Shown piece after piece: positions 25,924 through 35,268 of a stretch of 64,000 bases of DNA. The notes beneath the pieces were generated by a model that ran no database searches, had not been told where the DNA came from, and saw only the letters and a program-made list of their open reading frames with translations. Both the position numbers and the translations under genes were made by a program. This DNA is from JADFDG01 sp965232985 (GTDB lineage: Bacteria > Pseudomonadota > Gammaproteobacteria > Pseudomonadales > JADFDG01): contig CBDDRC010000042.1 in NCBI GenBank assembly GCA_965232985.1, positions 186,001 to 250,000 on the forward strand, read 5' to 3'. Position 1 is the stretch's first letter, and each line of letters opens with the position of its first letter.

Positions 25924-26343
25924 GTGAAATATTCCCGCCACCCTCATCCATTGCAACGCACCGGCCTGCTCGCGGCCGGGCTGGCGTGGCTGCTGCTCTC
26001 GGCGCAACTGCCGTGGCACACAGGGATGCAGGCAGGCCAGGCATTGGCCAACAAAACCAACGCGGCCGGTGGCATTCAGCTTGCCTGCGGCCCGGCGCTC
26101 AACCGGGCCGATATTGCCAGGCTCACTGCACTGGGTCTGCTTTTCCCGGCACCGACGGCAAAGACGCACGGCCTGAACCTGTGCGAGCTCTTCGCCGGCC
26201 TGATCACCCCGCTGTCGGTACCAATCAAGCTGACGCTGCCACCGGCTGTTGCGCCGGTATCGCAACCCGTTGCCTGGCCTGCGTTTGTCCCCGTCGCCCT
26301 TTACCGCTTGCCGCCCTCGCACGCGCCACCCGCTCTCTGCTGA
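25924..26343 (+). CDS. Possible DUF2946-like small exported/membrane protein
   Basis: A 139-residue reading frame beginning at GTG 25924 (no ATG in frame nearby). RTGLLAAGLAWLLLSAQLPWH is a strong hydrophobic segment after a basic start; cysteine-containing segments GIQLACGPALN and GLNLCELFAGL and a second hydrophobic stretch follow, ending in PPSHAPPALC. This pattern (N-terminal helix, Cys pairs, C-terminal APPA) resembles the DUF2946 family that neighbours copper transport genes, but similarity is by eye only. It precedes a CGVC outer-membrane protein in the same direction. A weak hairpin at 26360-26384 follows. Confidence 0.5.
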   Translation: MKYSRHPHPLQRTGLLAAGLAWLLLSAQLPWHTGMQAGQALANKTNAAGGIQLACGPALNRADIARLTALGLLFPAPTAKTHGLNLCELFAGLITPLSVPIKLTLPPAVAPVSQPVAWPAFVPVALYRLPPSHAPPALC

Positions 26344-26399
26344 ACGAAAATCCAAAACCACGGGCACGCAGTAATGCCGCCCGTATTTCTGATCGTTCT

Positions 26400-26418
26400 G
26401 CGGACGCATAGCGTCCGC
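26400..26418 (+). promoter_or_regulatory. Hairpin immediately before the ribosome binding site of the CGVC protein
   Basis: GCGGACGC (26400-26407) and GCGTCCGC (26411-26418) form a perfect 8-bp stem with a 3-nt loop. The GGAGAG ribosome binding site starts two bases later, so the stem could control access or stabilise the message. Confidence 0.5.
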
Positions 26419-26429
26419 ATGGAGAGAAA

Positions 26430-27446
26430 ATGAACACGCCATTTCTGCGCGCACTGCCGCGCAATGCTGTATTTGCACGCGCTCGTTTCACACAGCCCCA
26501 CCTTGCCCTGCTCGCCATGACGTTTACGCTGGCGCTCGCACCGAGCAATGTGCTCGCCTGCGGTGTCTGCAACGCCACACTGAATTCCGACTGGGCCAGC
26601 CAGGGCTACACCGTCGGCCCCGGCATACGCATCGACCTGCGCCACGACAACTACACCCAGGACCAACAGCACAGTGGTACCAACAAGGCAGATCCAGCCG
26701 ACCTTGTCATACCGAATGCCGATGAAATCCAGCACACGACGCGCAATCGCGTCACCACACTTGGCATCGACTACAGCCCGTCGTATGCATGGGGGCTGGA
26801 TATCCAGTTGCCATGGGTTGATCGTTTTCACGATACCTATGACGCAGGCGAGACCGACCTGTCGAGTTCGCACTCGCAGAGTATTGGCGATCTGCGCATT
26901 ACCGCGCGTTATCAGGGCTTCGCGGCGAACTCGCGCACCGGCGTACAGTTCGGCCTGAAATTGCCGACGGGCGCCACCGACGAGCTGTTCCTTGAAGGCC
27001 CGGTGGCCGGCGAACCACTTGATCGTGGCCTGCAACCGGGCACCGGCTCCACCGACCTGCTGCTCGGCGCGTTCCGCTATGGCAGTCATGGCGAGAAGAT
27101 CGGCTGGTTCATGCAGGCACAGGGACAGGCACCACTCACCTCGCACGATGCGTTCCGTCCCGGCGCATCGCTGACGACAACCTTCGGCGTGCGCCTGCTC
27201 AATGCCCAACCGGTGGTGCCGCAACTGCAATTAAATGCACGCATCGAGGGCCGCGAATCAGGCGCCAATACCGATCGCGACAACAGCGGCGCGCAGCGGA
27301 TTTTCATCAGCCCTGGCATCAATCTGAAGGTGAATCATCGGCTGGGCGGCTATGTGTTCGTGCAGTTTCCGCTCTACCAGCACGTCAACGGGCTGCAAAT
27401 CGAACCCGCAAGCCTGCTGTCGGCAGGTCTGCACTATCGTCTGTAG
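26430..27446 (+). CDS. Outer-membrane transporter-like beta-barrel protein with N-terminal CGVC motif
   Basis: 338 residues with a signal sequence ending APSNVLA, followed directly by CGVCNATLNSDWASQGY, a redox- or metal-type CxxC opening. The remainder is strand-rich, for example IRIDLRHDNYTQ, VTTLGIDYSPSYAWGLDIQL, VQFGLKLPTGATDELF, VFVQFPLYQH, and ends in SAGLHYRL. This is the pattern of barrel proteins annotated as transporter or phenol-degradation outer-membrane proteins. GGAGAG precedes the ATG. It is flanked by a DUF2946-like gene and a TlpA-like thioredoxin, suggesting metal or cytochrome-related envelope chemistry; this is inference. Confidence 0.75.
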   Translation: MNTPFLRALPRNAVFARARFTQPHLALLAMTFTLALAPSNVLACGVCNATLNSDWASQGYTVGPGIRIDLRHDNYTQDQQHSGTNKADPADLVIPNADEIQHTTRNRVTTLGIDYSPSYAWGLDIQLPWVDRFHDTYDAGETDLSSSHSQSIGDLRITARYQGFAANSRTGVQFGLKLPTGATDELFLEGPVAGEPLDRGLQPGTGSTDLLLGAFRYGSHGEKIGWFMQAQGQAPLTSHDAFRPGASLTTTFGVRLLNAQPVVPQLQLNARIEGRESGANTDRDNSGAQRIFISPGINLKVNHRLGGYVFVQFPLYQHVNGLQIEPASLLSAGLHYRL

Positions 27447-27512
27447 CTTTTGTTTGTTACTTGCGCGCGCGTAACTTGCGCGTTTGTCATGCCGGCGCCT
27501 GTTGTTCCGGCG

Positions 27513-28004
27513 TCAGCGCGGCGTGATGTCGCCACGGCACGCGGCAAGGCCGGCGCGCATCTGCGCAATGCCGGTCTTGCCGACGAGTCGTTGGCATATC
27601 TTGCCGTGTGCGTCGATAATCACGGCAAATGGCAGCGCGCCGGTTTTATTGCCGAATTTTTCCAGCACATCGACCGGTGCCGCGCGGCTCGCCAGCAACA
27701 AGGCCGCCGCCGGTAAACCGTATTTCCGCGCATCAATACCCTGCCGTGGCAACAAACCCACCAGCACAAGATGCGCAAGGAAATCCGCATCACCTTCCGC
27801 GCGGATCTCCGCCATTTCCTGATGGCAGTAGGTGCAGTCCGGGCTCCAGAAGATCACCACGGACGACGACGGCAGTTGTTGTGTATCGAACGGTTTTCCG
27901 GCGAGTGTTTCGAGCAGCGGACTGCGCGCCCACGCACTGGTTGGCGCAAATGCAGCTGCCAGCAGCAGCAAAGCAAGGGCGCGGCAGGTGGTGGTATTGC
28001 TCAT
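27513..28004 (-). CDS. TlpA-like periplasmic thioredoxin-family protein
   Basis: 163 residues with a signal peptide (ALALLLLAAAFAPTSAWA). The thioredoxin fold has an active site DCTYCHQEMAEI (CxxC) and the cis-proline in GALPFAVIID. A second cysteine pair follows in KICQRL and ACRG. Members keep thiols reduced in the periplasm for cytochrome or copper-protein maturation. It starts in a 4-nt overlap with the stop of the crotonase gene (ATGA), and it converges on the CGVC barrel gene. Confidence 0.85.
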   Translation of the reverse strand: MSNTTTCRALALLLLAAAFAPTSAWARSPLLETLAGKPFDTQQLPSSSVVIFWSPDCTYCHQEMAEIRAEGDADFLAHLVLVGLLPRQGIDARKYGLPAAALLLASRAAPVDVLEKFGNKTGALPFAVIIDAHGKICQRLVGKTGIAQMRAGLAACRGDITPR

Positions 28005-28843
28005 CGGGCGATGTTGTTGAGCGGATTGGCCCGATCCAGCCGGTCGATGGTGCGCTCGCTGAATAGCGCCGGACGCTTTTGCATGCCGGCCATGACTGCT
28101 TCTACCTGGTTGGCACTCATGATCACGCTGGCCTGCAGTTTCTCCTCCAGCTCAAGACCGCGCGCATCGTCGCCGTGCCAGGTACTTTCGAGAATGAGCT
28201 TGTCGAGCATGATCGCCTGCGGATTTTTGGTGGCGATTTCGCGCGCCAGCGTCATTGCCGCCGCATGCGGATGCTCATCAAGCCGCGTGACCAGACCGAT
28301 CTTTTCGGCTTCGGCACCGCCTACAACGCGCCCGGTAAACGCGAGTTCCTTGGCGATATCGATACGGACGAGATCACGCAACGTTTGGGTGCCGCTCATA
28401 TCCGGGATGAGACCCCACTTGATCTCCATCAGCGACATCTGCACATCCGGGTGGGCGATGCGGATGTCGGCACCGAGCGCAATCTGCAGGCCGCCGCCGA
28501 ACACAGCACCATGCAGCGCGGCGATCACCGGCACCGGCACGTCTTTCCACAGATACCCGGGCTGCTGGTAGAAGTTCGGCCAGAAACCGCCGCGCCCCGG
28601 GCCGAACGGGTTGCCACCGAAAGCCTGCGGGTCAGTGAAATTCGCCAGATCAAGGCCAGCACAGAATGCACGGCCTTCGCCGGAAAGCACCACTGCGCGG
28701 ACCGCACGATCCCGCATGACCTGTTGTGCCGCCGCGCTGATTGCCTCGAACATCGCCATGCTCAGGGCATTCATCTTTTCCGGGCGGTTGAGACGCACGT
28801 CGGCGACGTGATCGGCAACGGTGATAGTGACGAGTTCGGACAT
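28001..28843 (-). CDS. Enoyl-CoA hydratase/isomerase (crotonase family)
   Basis: 280 residues, starting MSELVTITVADHVADVRLNR. The oxyanion-hole stretches are EGRAFCAGLDLANF and HGAVFGGGLQIALGADIRIA, and MSLMEIKWGLIPDMSGTQ supplies the glutamate region. The long loop GGNPFGPGRGGFWPNFYQQPG is typical of a subgroup annotated as crotonase/enoyl-CoA hydratase. The exact reaction is undecided: it lacks the second catalytic Glu pattern of mitochondrial hydratases at a site I can verify. I start it at 28843, with AGGG in front, rather than at the upstream in-frame ATG 28873. Confidence 0.87.
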   Translation of the reverse strand: MSELVTITVADHVADVRLNRPEKMNALSMAMFEAISAAAQQVMRDRAVRAVVLSGEGRAFCAGLDLANFTDPQAFGGNPFGPGRGGFWPNFYQQPGYLWKDVPVPVIAALHGAVFGGGLQIALGADIRIAHPDVQMSLMEIKWGLIPDMSGTQTLRDLVRIDIAKELAFTGRVVGGAEAEKIGLVTRLDEHPHAAAMTLAREIATKNPQAIMLDKLILESTWHGDDARGLELEEKLQASVIMSANQVEAVMAGMQKRPALFSERTIDRLDRANPLNNIAR

Positions 28844-28952
28844 CGCGTATACCCTCGCAGCAGCGCAACCCAAACAGGGCGCCCAAGTTAAGCAGAATTC
28901 CCCGGGGCCGTCGCGCGCCCAACCACAACAGCCAGCAAGGAATGACGCGGCA

Positions 28953-29921
28953 ATGAACGTTCTCGTTCTCGGCGGCGCCGGTTACATCGGCAGCCACATG
29001 GTTCGCTTCCTGCTCGAGTGCGGGGATCAGGTCACGGTGTTCGACAACCTCAGCACCGGCCATCGTTTCCTGGCCGGCACGGCAACGTTCGTCCAGGGCG
29101 ACATCCTCGACCGGCGCGCACTCGACACGGTGCTGCACGAGCATGGCCCGTTCGACGCGGCGATCCACTTCTGCGCGCGCTCACTGGTAGGCGAATCGGC
29201 CACTGATCCGGCGCTCTATTACCGTAACAACGTTGTCGGCACGCTGAATCTGCTCGACGCGCTGCGCGACAGCGGGCACCGACGGCTGGTTTTTTCCTCT
29301 ACCGCTGCGGTATATGGCGCCCCTCAAGCCCCGTTGATCGCCGAGAACCATCCGACGCTGCCCATCAATCCCTATGGCCGCAGCAAGCGGATGATCGAAC
29401 AGGTGCTCGCCGACTACGCGATGGCCTACGGCATCGACTCGGTGTCACTGCGCTATTTCAATGCCGCTGGCGCGCATCCGTCCGGCGAGATCGGCGAATT
29501 ACACGAACCGGAAACACACCTGATCCCGAACGTATTGCGGGCTGCTGCAGGACTGGCGCCACTCAAGGTGTTCGGCACCGATTACCCGACACCCGACGGC
29601 AGCTGCATTCGTGACTACGTGCATGTGTGTGACCTGGCACAGGCTCACCGGCTGGCCATCACGCACCTGGCGACAAATCCCGGCGCACATGTTTTCAACC
29701 TCGGTAACGGCAATGGCTTCAGCGTGCTTGAAATCATTTGCGCTGCCGAGCAGGTAACGGGCCGGAAAATCGCCTGGTCGCGCGCCGAGCGCCGCATTGG
29801 CGACCCCTCAAGCCTGGTCGCCGACGCCAGCTGTGCCCGCACCACGCTCGGCTGGCAGCCCGCGTGGACGGATATCGAAAAAATAATCGGCTCGGCCTGG
29901 GAATTCACGCGCCAACATTGA
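28953..29921 (+). CDS. galE: UDP-glucose 4-epimerase
   Basis: 322 residues of the short-chain extended epimerase family. MNVLVLGGAGYIGSHMVRFL is the NAD-binding glycine loop; the active-site Tyr/Lys are in NPYGRSKRMIE, with SSTAAVYG upstream (Ser). The C-terminal part (GLAPLKVFGTDYPTPDGSCIRDYVHV) is characteristic of GalE. It interconverts UDP-glucose and UDP-galactose, supplying sugars for lipopolysaccharide or exopolysaccharide. It starts at ATG 28953; AGGA lies 11 nt upstream. It is divergent from the crotonase gene and converges on fadH. Confidence 0.93.
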   Translation: MNVLVLGGAGYIGSHMVRFLLECGDQVTVFDNLSTGHRFLAGTATFVQGDILDRRALDTVLHEHGPFDAAIHFCARSLVGESATDPALYYRNNVVGTLNLLDALRDSGHRRLVFSSTAAVYGAPQAPLIAENHPTLPINPYGRSKRMIEQVLADYAMAYGIDSVSLRYFNAAGAHPSGEIGELHEPETHLIPNVLRAAAGLAPLKVFGTDYPTPDGSCIRDYVHVCDLAQAHRLAITHLATNPGAHVFNLGNGNGFSVLEIICAAEQVTGRKIAWSRAERRIGDPSSLVADASCARTTLGWQPAWTDIEKIIGSAWEFTRQH

Positions 29922-29932
29922 GCGCCGACATA

Positions 29933-31972
29933 CTACAAGCCCGCCGCCAGCTCCGCGCCCTGGCGAATCGCTCGCTTCGCATCGAGTTCGGCAGCCACAT
30001 CAGCGCCGCCGATCACGTAATAGCGTTTATCGGTTACCTTGCCATTCTCATCCACCGGCACCAGGTCGCACAGCGATTCCTGGCCCGCACAGATGATGAC
30101 ATTGTCGACCGGCAGCACCTTCGTTGCGTTGTTGATGCGGATATGCAGACCGGCGTCGTCAATTTTCAAATACTCGATGCCCGCCATCATGTTGACGCCG
30201 TGCCGCTGCATCGCCAGACGATGCACCCAGCCAGTGGTCTTGCCGGGTCCCGCACCCATGCGACCTTCCTTGCGCTGCAGCAGGAACACCTCGCGTTTTG
30301 GCGTGATATGCGCCGGCTCTACCAGCCCGCCTGCGGCTTTTGATTCCAGATCGACGCCCCACTCGCGCGCCCACTCATGCACCGATTGCGGCGAATGTTC
30401 GGCCAGCAGAAACTCACACATATCAATGCCGATGCCACCGGCACCGATCACTGCAACTTTTTTACCGACCGATTTTCCGGCACGCAGCACGTCCGGGTAC
30501 GAAAGAACTTTCGGATGGTCGATGCCGGGAATTTTCGGCGCGCGTGGCGTGACGCCAGTCGCGATCACGATCTCATCAAAAGTACCCTTGGCAAGTGCAG
30601 CATCCAGCTCACCCTTCTGGACGCGATGACGCAGCTCAACCTGCACACCGGTTTTCTTCAGCAGGTTGCGGAAATAACGAATCGTTTCCTTGAATTCTTC
30701 CTTGCCCGGCACGTTCGCTGCCATGTCGAACTGGCCGCCGATGTCACCGGACGCCTCGAATAGCGTCACTGAATGGCCGCGCTCGGCAGCCACCGTCGCC
30801 GCCGACAACCCCGCCATACCGCCACCTACCACCGCAATCTTTTTCGGTGCATTGGTCTGCACGTAAACCAGTTCCGTTTCGTAACAGGCGCGCGGATTGA
30901 CCAGGCAAGTCGAGCGTTTGGCGGCAAACGTGTGATCAAGGCAAGCCTGATTGCAGGCGATGCAGGTATTGATCTCGTCGGCCTTGCCGGCAGCGGCCTT
31001 GTTGGCCCACTCGGCATCGGCCAGAAGCGGCCGCGCCATCGACACCATGTCGGCATCACCTGCGGCGATGATGTCCTCGGCCGTGTCCGGCATGTTGATG
31101 CGATTCGACGCGACCACCGGGATCGACAAATGCTTCTTCACCATCGCCGTCGCCGCACGAAACGCTGCGCGCGGCACCGAAGTGACAATGGTCGGGACGT
31201 TGGCCTCGTGCCAGCCGATACCGGTGTTCAGTACGTTGATGCCGGCATCCTGTAGTGCCTTCGCCGTGGCGATGATCTCATCCTGCGTATTGCCGCCCTC
31301 GACCAGATCAAGTAACGACAGCCGATACATGATCAGGAAATCATTGCCCATCGCGCGGCGCATTTCCTTTACCACCTCGACAGGAAATTTCATCCGGCCG
31401 TGGATATCACCGCCGAATTCGTCGTCGCGCTGATTTACGCGCTTGCACAGGAACTGGTTGAGCAGATAGCCCTCACTGCCCATGATTTCGACACCGTCGT
31501 AACCGGCTGCGCGCGCAAGTTCCGCAGCACGCGCGAAATCACCAATCACTTCGTAGATACGCTCAATGCTCATTTCGCGCGGCGTGAACGGATTGATGCG
31601 CGATTTCACCACCGAGGCGGATTCGGAAAACGGGTGATAACCGTAACGCCCGGCATGGATCGCCTGCATCAGGATATGACCGCCGTGTTGATGAACGGCA
31701 TCGGTCACGCGACGGTGATTGCCGACATCGCCACGGGAATTCATCGTACCGCCGCCAGGCAGCAGCCAGCCACGCCGGTTCACCGAAATGCCGCCGGTCA
31801 CGATCAGCCCGGTGCCACCCTTCGCGCGTTCGCCAAAATATGCCGCCAGTTTCGAATAGTTCCAGAAACGATCTTCAAGGCCGGTGTGCATCGAGCCCAT
31901 CATCACGCGGTTGCGTAGTTTGACGAAACCGAAATCAAGTGGGGCGAGCAAGTGCGGGTAGGGATTCGTCAT
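29933..31972 (-). CDS. fadH: NADPH-dependent 2,4-dienoyl-CoA reductase
   Basis: 679 residues, similar to E. coli FadH (672). The N-terminal half is an old-yellow-enzyme TIM barrel (ending around residue 330), with EIMGSEGYLLNQFLCKRVNQ. The central CIACNQACLDHTFAAKRSTC binds a 4Fe-4S cluster. The C-terminal half has two dinucleotide folds, AVVGGGMAGLSAATVAAERG for FAD and AVIGAGGIGIDMCEFL for NADPH. It removes double bonds when unsaturated fatty acids are oxidised. The start at 31972 fits the family N-terminus (MTNPYPHLLAPLDFGFVKLR). The large DUF11 gene lies 112 nt upstream. Confidence 0.95.
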   Translation of the reverse strand: MTNPYPHLLAPLDFGFVKLRNRVMMGSMHTGLEDRFWNYSKLAAYFGERAKGGTGLIVTGGISVNRRGWLLPGGGTMNSRGDVGNHRRVTDAVHQHGGHILMQAIHAGRYGYHPFSESASVVKSRINPFTPREMSIERIYEVIGDFARAAELARAAGYDGVEIMGSEGYLLNQFLCKRVNQRDDEFGGDIHGRMKFPVEVVKEMRRAMGNDFLIMYRLSLLDLVEGGNTQDEIIATAKALQDAGINVLNTGIGWHEANVPTIVTSVPRAAFRAATAMVKKHLSIPVVASNRINMPDTAEDIIAAGDADMVSMARPLLADAEWANKAAAGKADEINTCIACNQACLDHTFAAKRSTCLVNPRACYETELVYVQTNAPKKIAVVGGGMAGLSAATVAAERGHSVTLFEASGDIGGQFDMAANVPGKEEFKETIRYFRNLLKKTGVQVELRHRVQKGELDAALAKGTFDEIVIATGVTPRAPKIPGIDHPKVLSYPDVLRAGKSVGKKVAVIGAGGIGIDMCEFLLAEHSPQSVHEWAREWGVDLESKAAGGLVEPAHITPKREVFLLQRKEGRMGAGPGKTTGWVHRLAMQRHGVNMMAGIEYLKIDDAGLHIRINNATKVLPVDNVIICAGQESLCDLVPVDENGKVTDKRYYVIGGADVAAELDAKRAIRQGAELAAGL

Positions 31973-32066
31973 GGCGTCACTGGTCCGTCGTTGGGTGAGT
32001 GAAAGCGGGCACAAGAATAGAGCTGGAAGAAAAACAAGGGGACGTTCTTGCGCACCCTTTCCGGAT

Positions 32067-32097
32067 GATTTTACTTAAATGCTTTTACTTTAAAATC
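32067..32097 (-). terminator. AT-rich inverted repeat at the end of the DUF11 gene
   Basis: GATTTTA (32067-32073) and TAAAATC (32091-32097) are perfect 7-bp arms around a 17-nt loop that includes the stop codon of the DUF11 gene. The patch is far richer in A and T than its surroundings. It could act as a weak terminator before fadH. Confidence 0.35.
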
Positions 32098-35000
32098 ACA
32101 CCGTAATTGATGGTAAAACTGCTGCCGGCCGGCATCGTACCGGTCATCGGCAGACGGAAATGGGTCACGTTGCCGTCATAGCCGGCCGGCGCACCGCCGG
32201 CACCGGACGCCGGCGTATATGTATAGGTCGTACCACCATCGTTTGAGTAGACCGGCGCGCCAAGCGTCAGTGTCGACGACGGCGCCCCCTGCACCAACTG
32301 AAACGGCACGCCGGCACCGTAGGTGTTGAGTCCGAATGCGGTAAACAAACTCAGACTGTCCAGCAGCGCCACGTTGGTGGCGACGCCTGTGCCATTGTTG
32401 GCAATGCCTGCCGAATAAGTGACTGTGCCGCCGGGTGCCACCGTCGCTGCCGGCACGGCAGTCTTGGTAACTGCGAGCACCGGCACCGCCGACAGCACGA
32501 TCAATCCACCGACACCCAAATCACTGATCGTACCCTCGGTGCCTTCCTGTGATGTCACGCGCAGCGTGTACGGACTGCCGGTTGCAGCCGGCACGGTGAA
32601 GGCCACTTCCCAGGTACGGGTGCCATTCGCCGCACTGAATGCCACCTGCGACATCGGCGTCGGGCCACTGACCACCACGCTGCTGCTGTTGAGCAACTGG
32701 AATGACGCCGAATTGATGTCGAAACTGCCAAACGGGTCGCTGATCACGGCCCGGGCATACAGCACTTGGCCAGCGGATGCGCTGCCCTGCAATGTGCCGC
32801 CCGCATAGGCGGCATCGTAGGCACCGACACTGTCGACGTTGATCACCGTTGCGGCATTGAGCGCCACACGCGAATAAACACCGGCGCCACAGCTGGCATT
32901 GTTGGTGGTGACGTTGATGCTGCGGCTGGCCGTACCAGTGGTGTTGGTAATCACCGTGCGCAGGTAGCCGCCCACGGGAATCGTTACGTTGGCCGCGAGA
33001 TTCACGTTCGTGCTGTACAGCGCATAGGTAGTGGTATTGAACGTCGGGAACGCAGCCGCCGTACCGATCGCCACAAACGTGCTGCCGTTCCAGTAGCTCA
33101 GCGCGGCAGTCACCGTACGCGTCAGGCTGTTCGCACCACGGTTCATGCAGGCATAGATCGGGATGTTGCCGGCGGTAAGCGTCAACGCTTTCTGCAGAAC
33201 CGGCGTCTGGATGAGCGTGGTGGTGCCACCGACACTGGCAATGTTGGTCGTGGTGGTTGCCGTCGGCACGCGGCGCGACAGTGTGTTCGCATTCGCCACT
33301 GTCGAACCGTCAACCGTCACCACTGTCGCGCCGGTGAGATAGAAATACAGGTTCTTGGTGCCCGTCACCGGCACCGATGACGCCAGCACTGTGCTGCTGA
33401 CACTGACATTGAGCGCGAGCGATGCGAGCGGTGCTGCCGGCGTGATCGCTGCAGTGTTGGCGATCACCGTGCCAACCGGCGTTCCCGCAGCAACCACTGC
33501 ATCGAATTCGATACTGACAGTACCGTTGGCCGGCACATTGATGCCGGTGATATTGAGCAAGCCAGTACCGTTGCTACCTGCTGGCGCCGAAGACGAACTG
33601 TTCGTAGCGCCAACCGGGATCGTCACCACCGTGAAGCCGGTGAGATTCGCCGGGATATTGTCCGTCACCGTGATGCCGTTGACGTAGCCCCCGTTTGACT
33701 CGATCACATCGATGCGGTAGCGCAGCGTGTCGCCAGGCACTACATCACCACCGTTCAGATCAATCACCGACTTCACCGACGTCGACAGACTCGGATTGAC
33801 GACCGTCTTGCTGACCGAGCTGGTGTTGTTCGCTGAGATATTGTCGAAGGTATTGCCGCCGCTCACTGTCGCCGTGTTGGCGATGGTGTTGCCGAGGGTG
33901 CCGTCGGCGACGTTGACATTGATGTACAGATCCGGTGCCAACGCACCGACCGCGATGCTGGCAGTGTATGTGCAGGTGACGACCTGGCCGGCCGCACTGC
34001 AACTCCAGCCGGTACCGCTGAAACCGGTGTAGGTCAGGCTGGAGTCAAGCGTGTCGCTGACCGCAATGTTGGTGGCGGTAGCTAGCGGGCCGTTGTTGCC
34101 GACACGAATCAAGTACCGGCCCGGCCGGTTCTGCACCAGATTGCCGGCCGCCGTTTTCTGGATGTAAACATCCGATACCGGCACAGAAGTGACCGACACT
34201 CCCTGCAGCATCAGCAGCGCCAGGTCATCACCGGTGCTGTAGACGGTAGTGGCGGAAGTCATCCCGGCACTCAGATACGGCGTGATGTTGTACTCGTCGT
34301 AATCGAATCCATAGGTCGTGCTGGAACCGAGAACATTGACCGTTGAGTTGAACTGGTTGTTCGCGGGATTCAGTGCATCGGTCAGCACGCTGGCGTTGAA
34401 CGTCAGCGCCTCATTGAAACCGTTGAGAGCACCCGAATTATCGACATCTCCTTCCAGCGACAGAATCGCCATCTTGCCATCAACGGGCGTCACCGGAATT
34501 TTGAAATTTGCCGGCATCTGCGTGACGTCGCTGCCCCGGAATGCCTGCAAGCCGTCGTAAACGTTGATGACGCGCAAGGGCTCGGTGGTGGCATTTTCGT
34601 AGATGACAAACAGGCCCCAGCCGGCGGCCACGGCAGCAGACTGGCAATAGGTCTCGCCAGCCCCCCCGCCGTTGGTGTTGGTGACCGTCAGGCCATCGAA
34701 CGAATAGCTGCCATTGCCTTTGATGCTGACAATATTGGTGACATCGGCAACGTTGCCGAAGTAAGACAGATTATTAAAGCTGCCCTGACTGTAAAAATCC
34801 GAGAAGGAGCGCGCGACAGTCACACCACTGCCGTCAAGGGTCACTGTCGTGTCATTGGTGAGGCCCGAACCGCCCCAGTAGAGGAACGCGCGCGAGATGG
34901 TCGAGCCGGCCGGGATACCGCTGAGGGTCGCCGCCACCGGGCCGGTGGTGACCGCGCAGGGGTCGCCGCCGTCTGCCTGCGTGCGCAATGTCCCGCCGGT

Positions 35001-35198
35001 GGTGACAAAGTTGATATAGCCGGCGTAGGAACCGTTGAGCGCGACCGGCGTGGCACGCGCCGATCCGGCGAACATCAGCAACGCCCACACGCAGACGACC
35101 ACGAGCGGCAACCGCCAACCCCGGGGCGCAACGGCAGCAACGGCAAGGTGATTCACAGCCAACGGTCTCTGCCGACGTGTGCGGCCCATCAAAGTCAT
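32085..35198 (-). CDS. Large surface protein with DUF11 repeats
   Basis: 1037 residues. A long leader with a hydrophobic stretch LPLVVVCVWALLMFAGSARA indicates export. The first 330 residues carry a DUF3344-like/beta-rich domain (SRAFLYWGGSGLTND, WGLFVIYENATTEPLRVINV). Then come DUF11-type modules, roughly residues 345-465, 470-600 and 925-1037, each with patterns such as NRPGRYLIRVGNNGPLATAT or VAPGGTVTYSAGIANNGTG. The middle (about 600-920) holds Ser/Thr-rich strands with few lysines. DUF11 repeats are common in cell-surface or secreted adhesins; no LPXTG or sorting signal is seen at the C-terminus. Composition is Ala, Gly, Thr, Asn rich, with few Cys. Confidence 0.85.
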   Translation of the reverse strand: MTLMGRTRRQRPLAVNHLAVAAVAPRGWRLPLVVVCVWALLMFAGSARATPVALNGSYAGYINFVTTGGTLRTQADGGDPCAVTTGPVAATLSGIPAGSTISRAFLYWGGSGLTNDTTVTLDGSGVTVARSFSDFYSQGSFNNLSYFGNVADVTNIVSIKGNGSYSFDGLTVTNTNGGGAGETYCQSAAVAAGWGLFVIYENATTEPLRVINVYDGLQAFRGSDVTQMPANFKIPVTPVDGKMAILSLEGDVDNSGALNGFNEALTFNASVLTDALNPANNQFNSTVNVLGSSTTYGFDYDEYNITPYLSAGMTSATTVYSTGDDLALLMLQGVSVTSVPVSDVYIQKTAAGNLVQNRPGRYLIRVGNNGPLATATNIAVSDTLDSSLTYTGFSGTGWSCSAAGQVVTCTYTASIAVGALAPDLYINVNVADGTLGNTIANTATVSGGNTFDNISANNTSSVSKTVVNPSLSTSVKSVIDLNGGDVVPGDTLRYRIDVIESNGGYVNGITVTDNIPANLTGFTVVTIPVGATNSSSSAPAGSNGTGLLNITGINVPANGTVSIEFDAVVAAGTPVGTVIANTAAITPAAPLASLALNVSVSSTVLASSVPVTGTKNLYFYLTGATVVTVDGSTVANANTLSRRVPTATTTTNIASVGGTTTLIQTPVLQKALTLTAGNIPIYACMNRGANSLTRTVTAALSYWNGSTFVAIGTAAAFPTFNTTTYALYSTNVNLAANVTIPVGGYLRTVITNTTGTASRSINVTTNNASCGAGVYSRVALNAATVINVDSVGAYDAAYAGGTLQGSASAGQVLYARAVISDPFGSFDINSASFQLLNSSSVVVSGPTPMSQVAFSAANGTRTWEVAFTVPAATGSPYTLRVTSQEGTEGTISDLGVGGLIVLSAVPVLAVTKTAVPAATVAPGGTVTYSAGIANNGTGVATNVALLDSLSLFTAFGLNTYGAGVPFQLVQGAPSSTLTLGAPVYSNDGGTTYTYTPASGAGGAPAGYDGNVTHFRLPMTGTMPAGSSFTINYGVILK

Positions 35199-35249
35199 GG
35201 CGCCAGCCTAGGTGATGCGCTGCGCGCACTCAATGGATGGGCCGATGGT

Positions 35250-35268
35250 CTGCCTGCCGGGCAGGCAG
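35250..35268. repeat. GC-rich hairpin upstream of the DUF11 gene
   Basis: CTGCCTGC (35250-35257) and GCAGGCAG (35261-35268) form a perfect 8-bp stem with a 3-nt loop in the 263-nt intergenic region between the DUF11 gene and feoA. Its role is unknown; I looked for a known riboswitch fold and found none. Confidence 0.4.

Noticed and set aside
27447..27512. Short repeats of ACTTGCGCG and a GCCGG/CCGGC stem between convergent genes
   Set aside because: Stem of 5 bp and no T-run; too weak to call a terminator.
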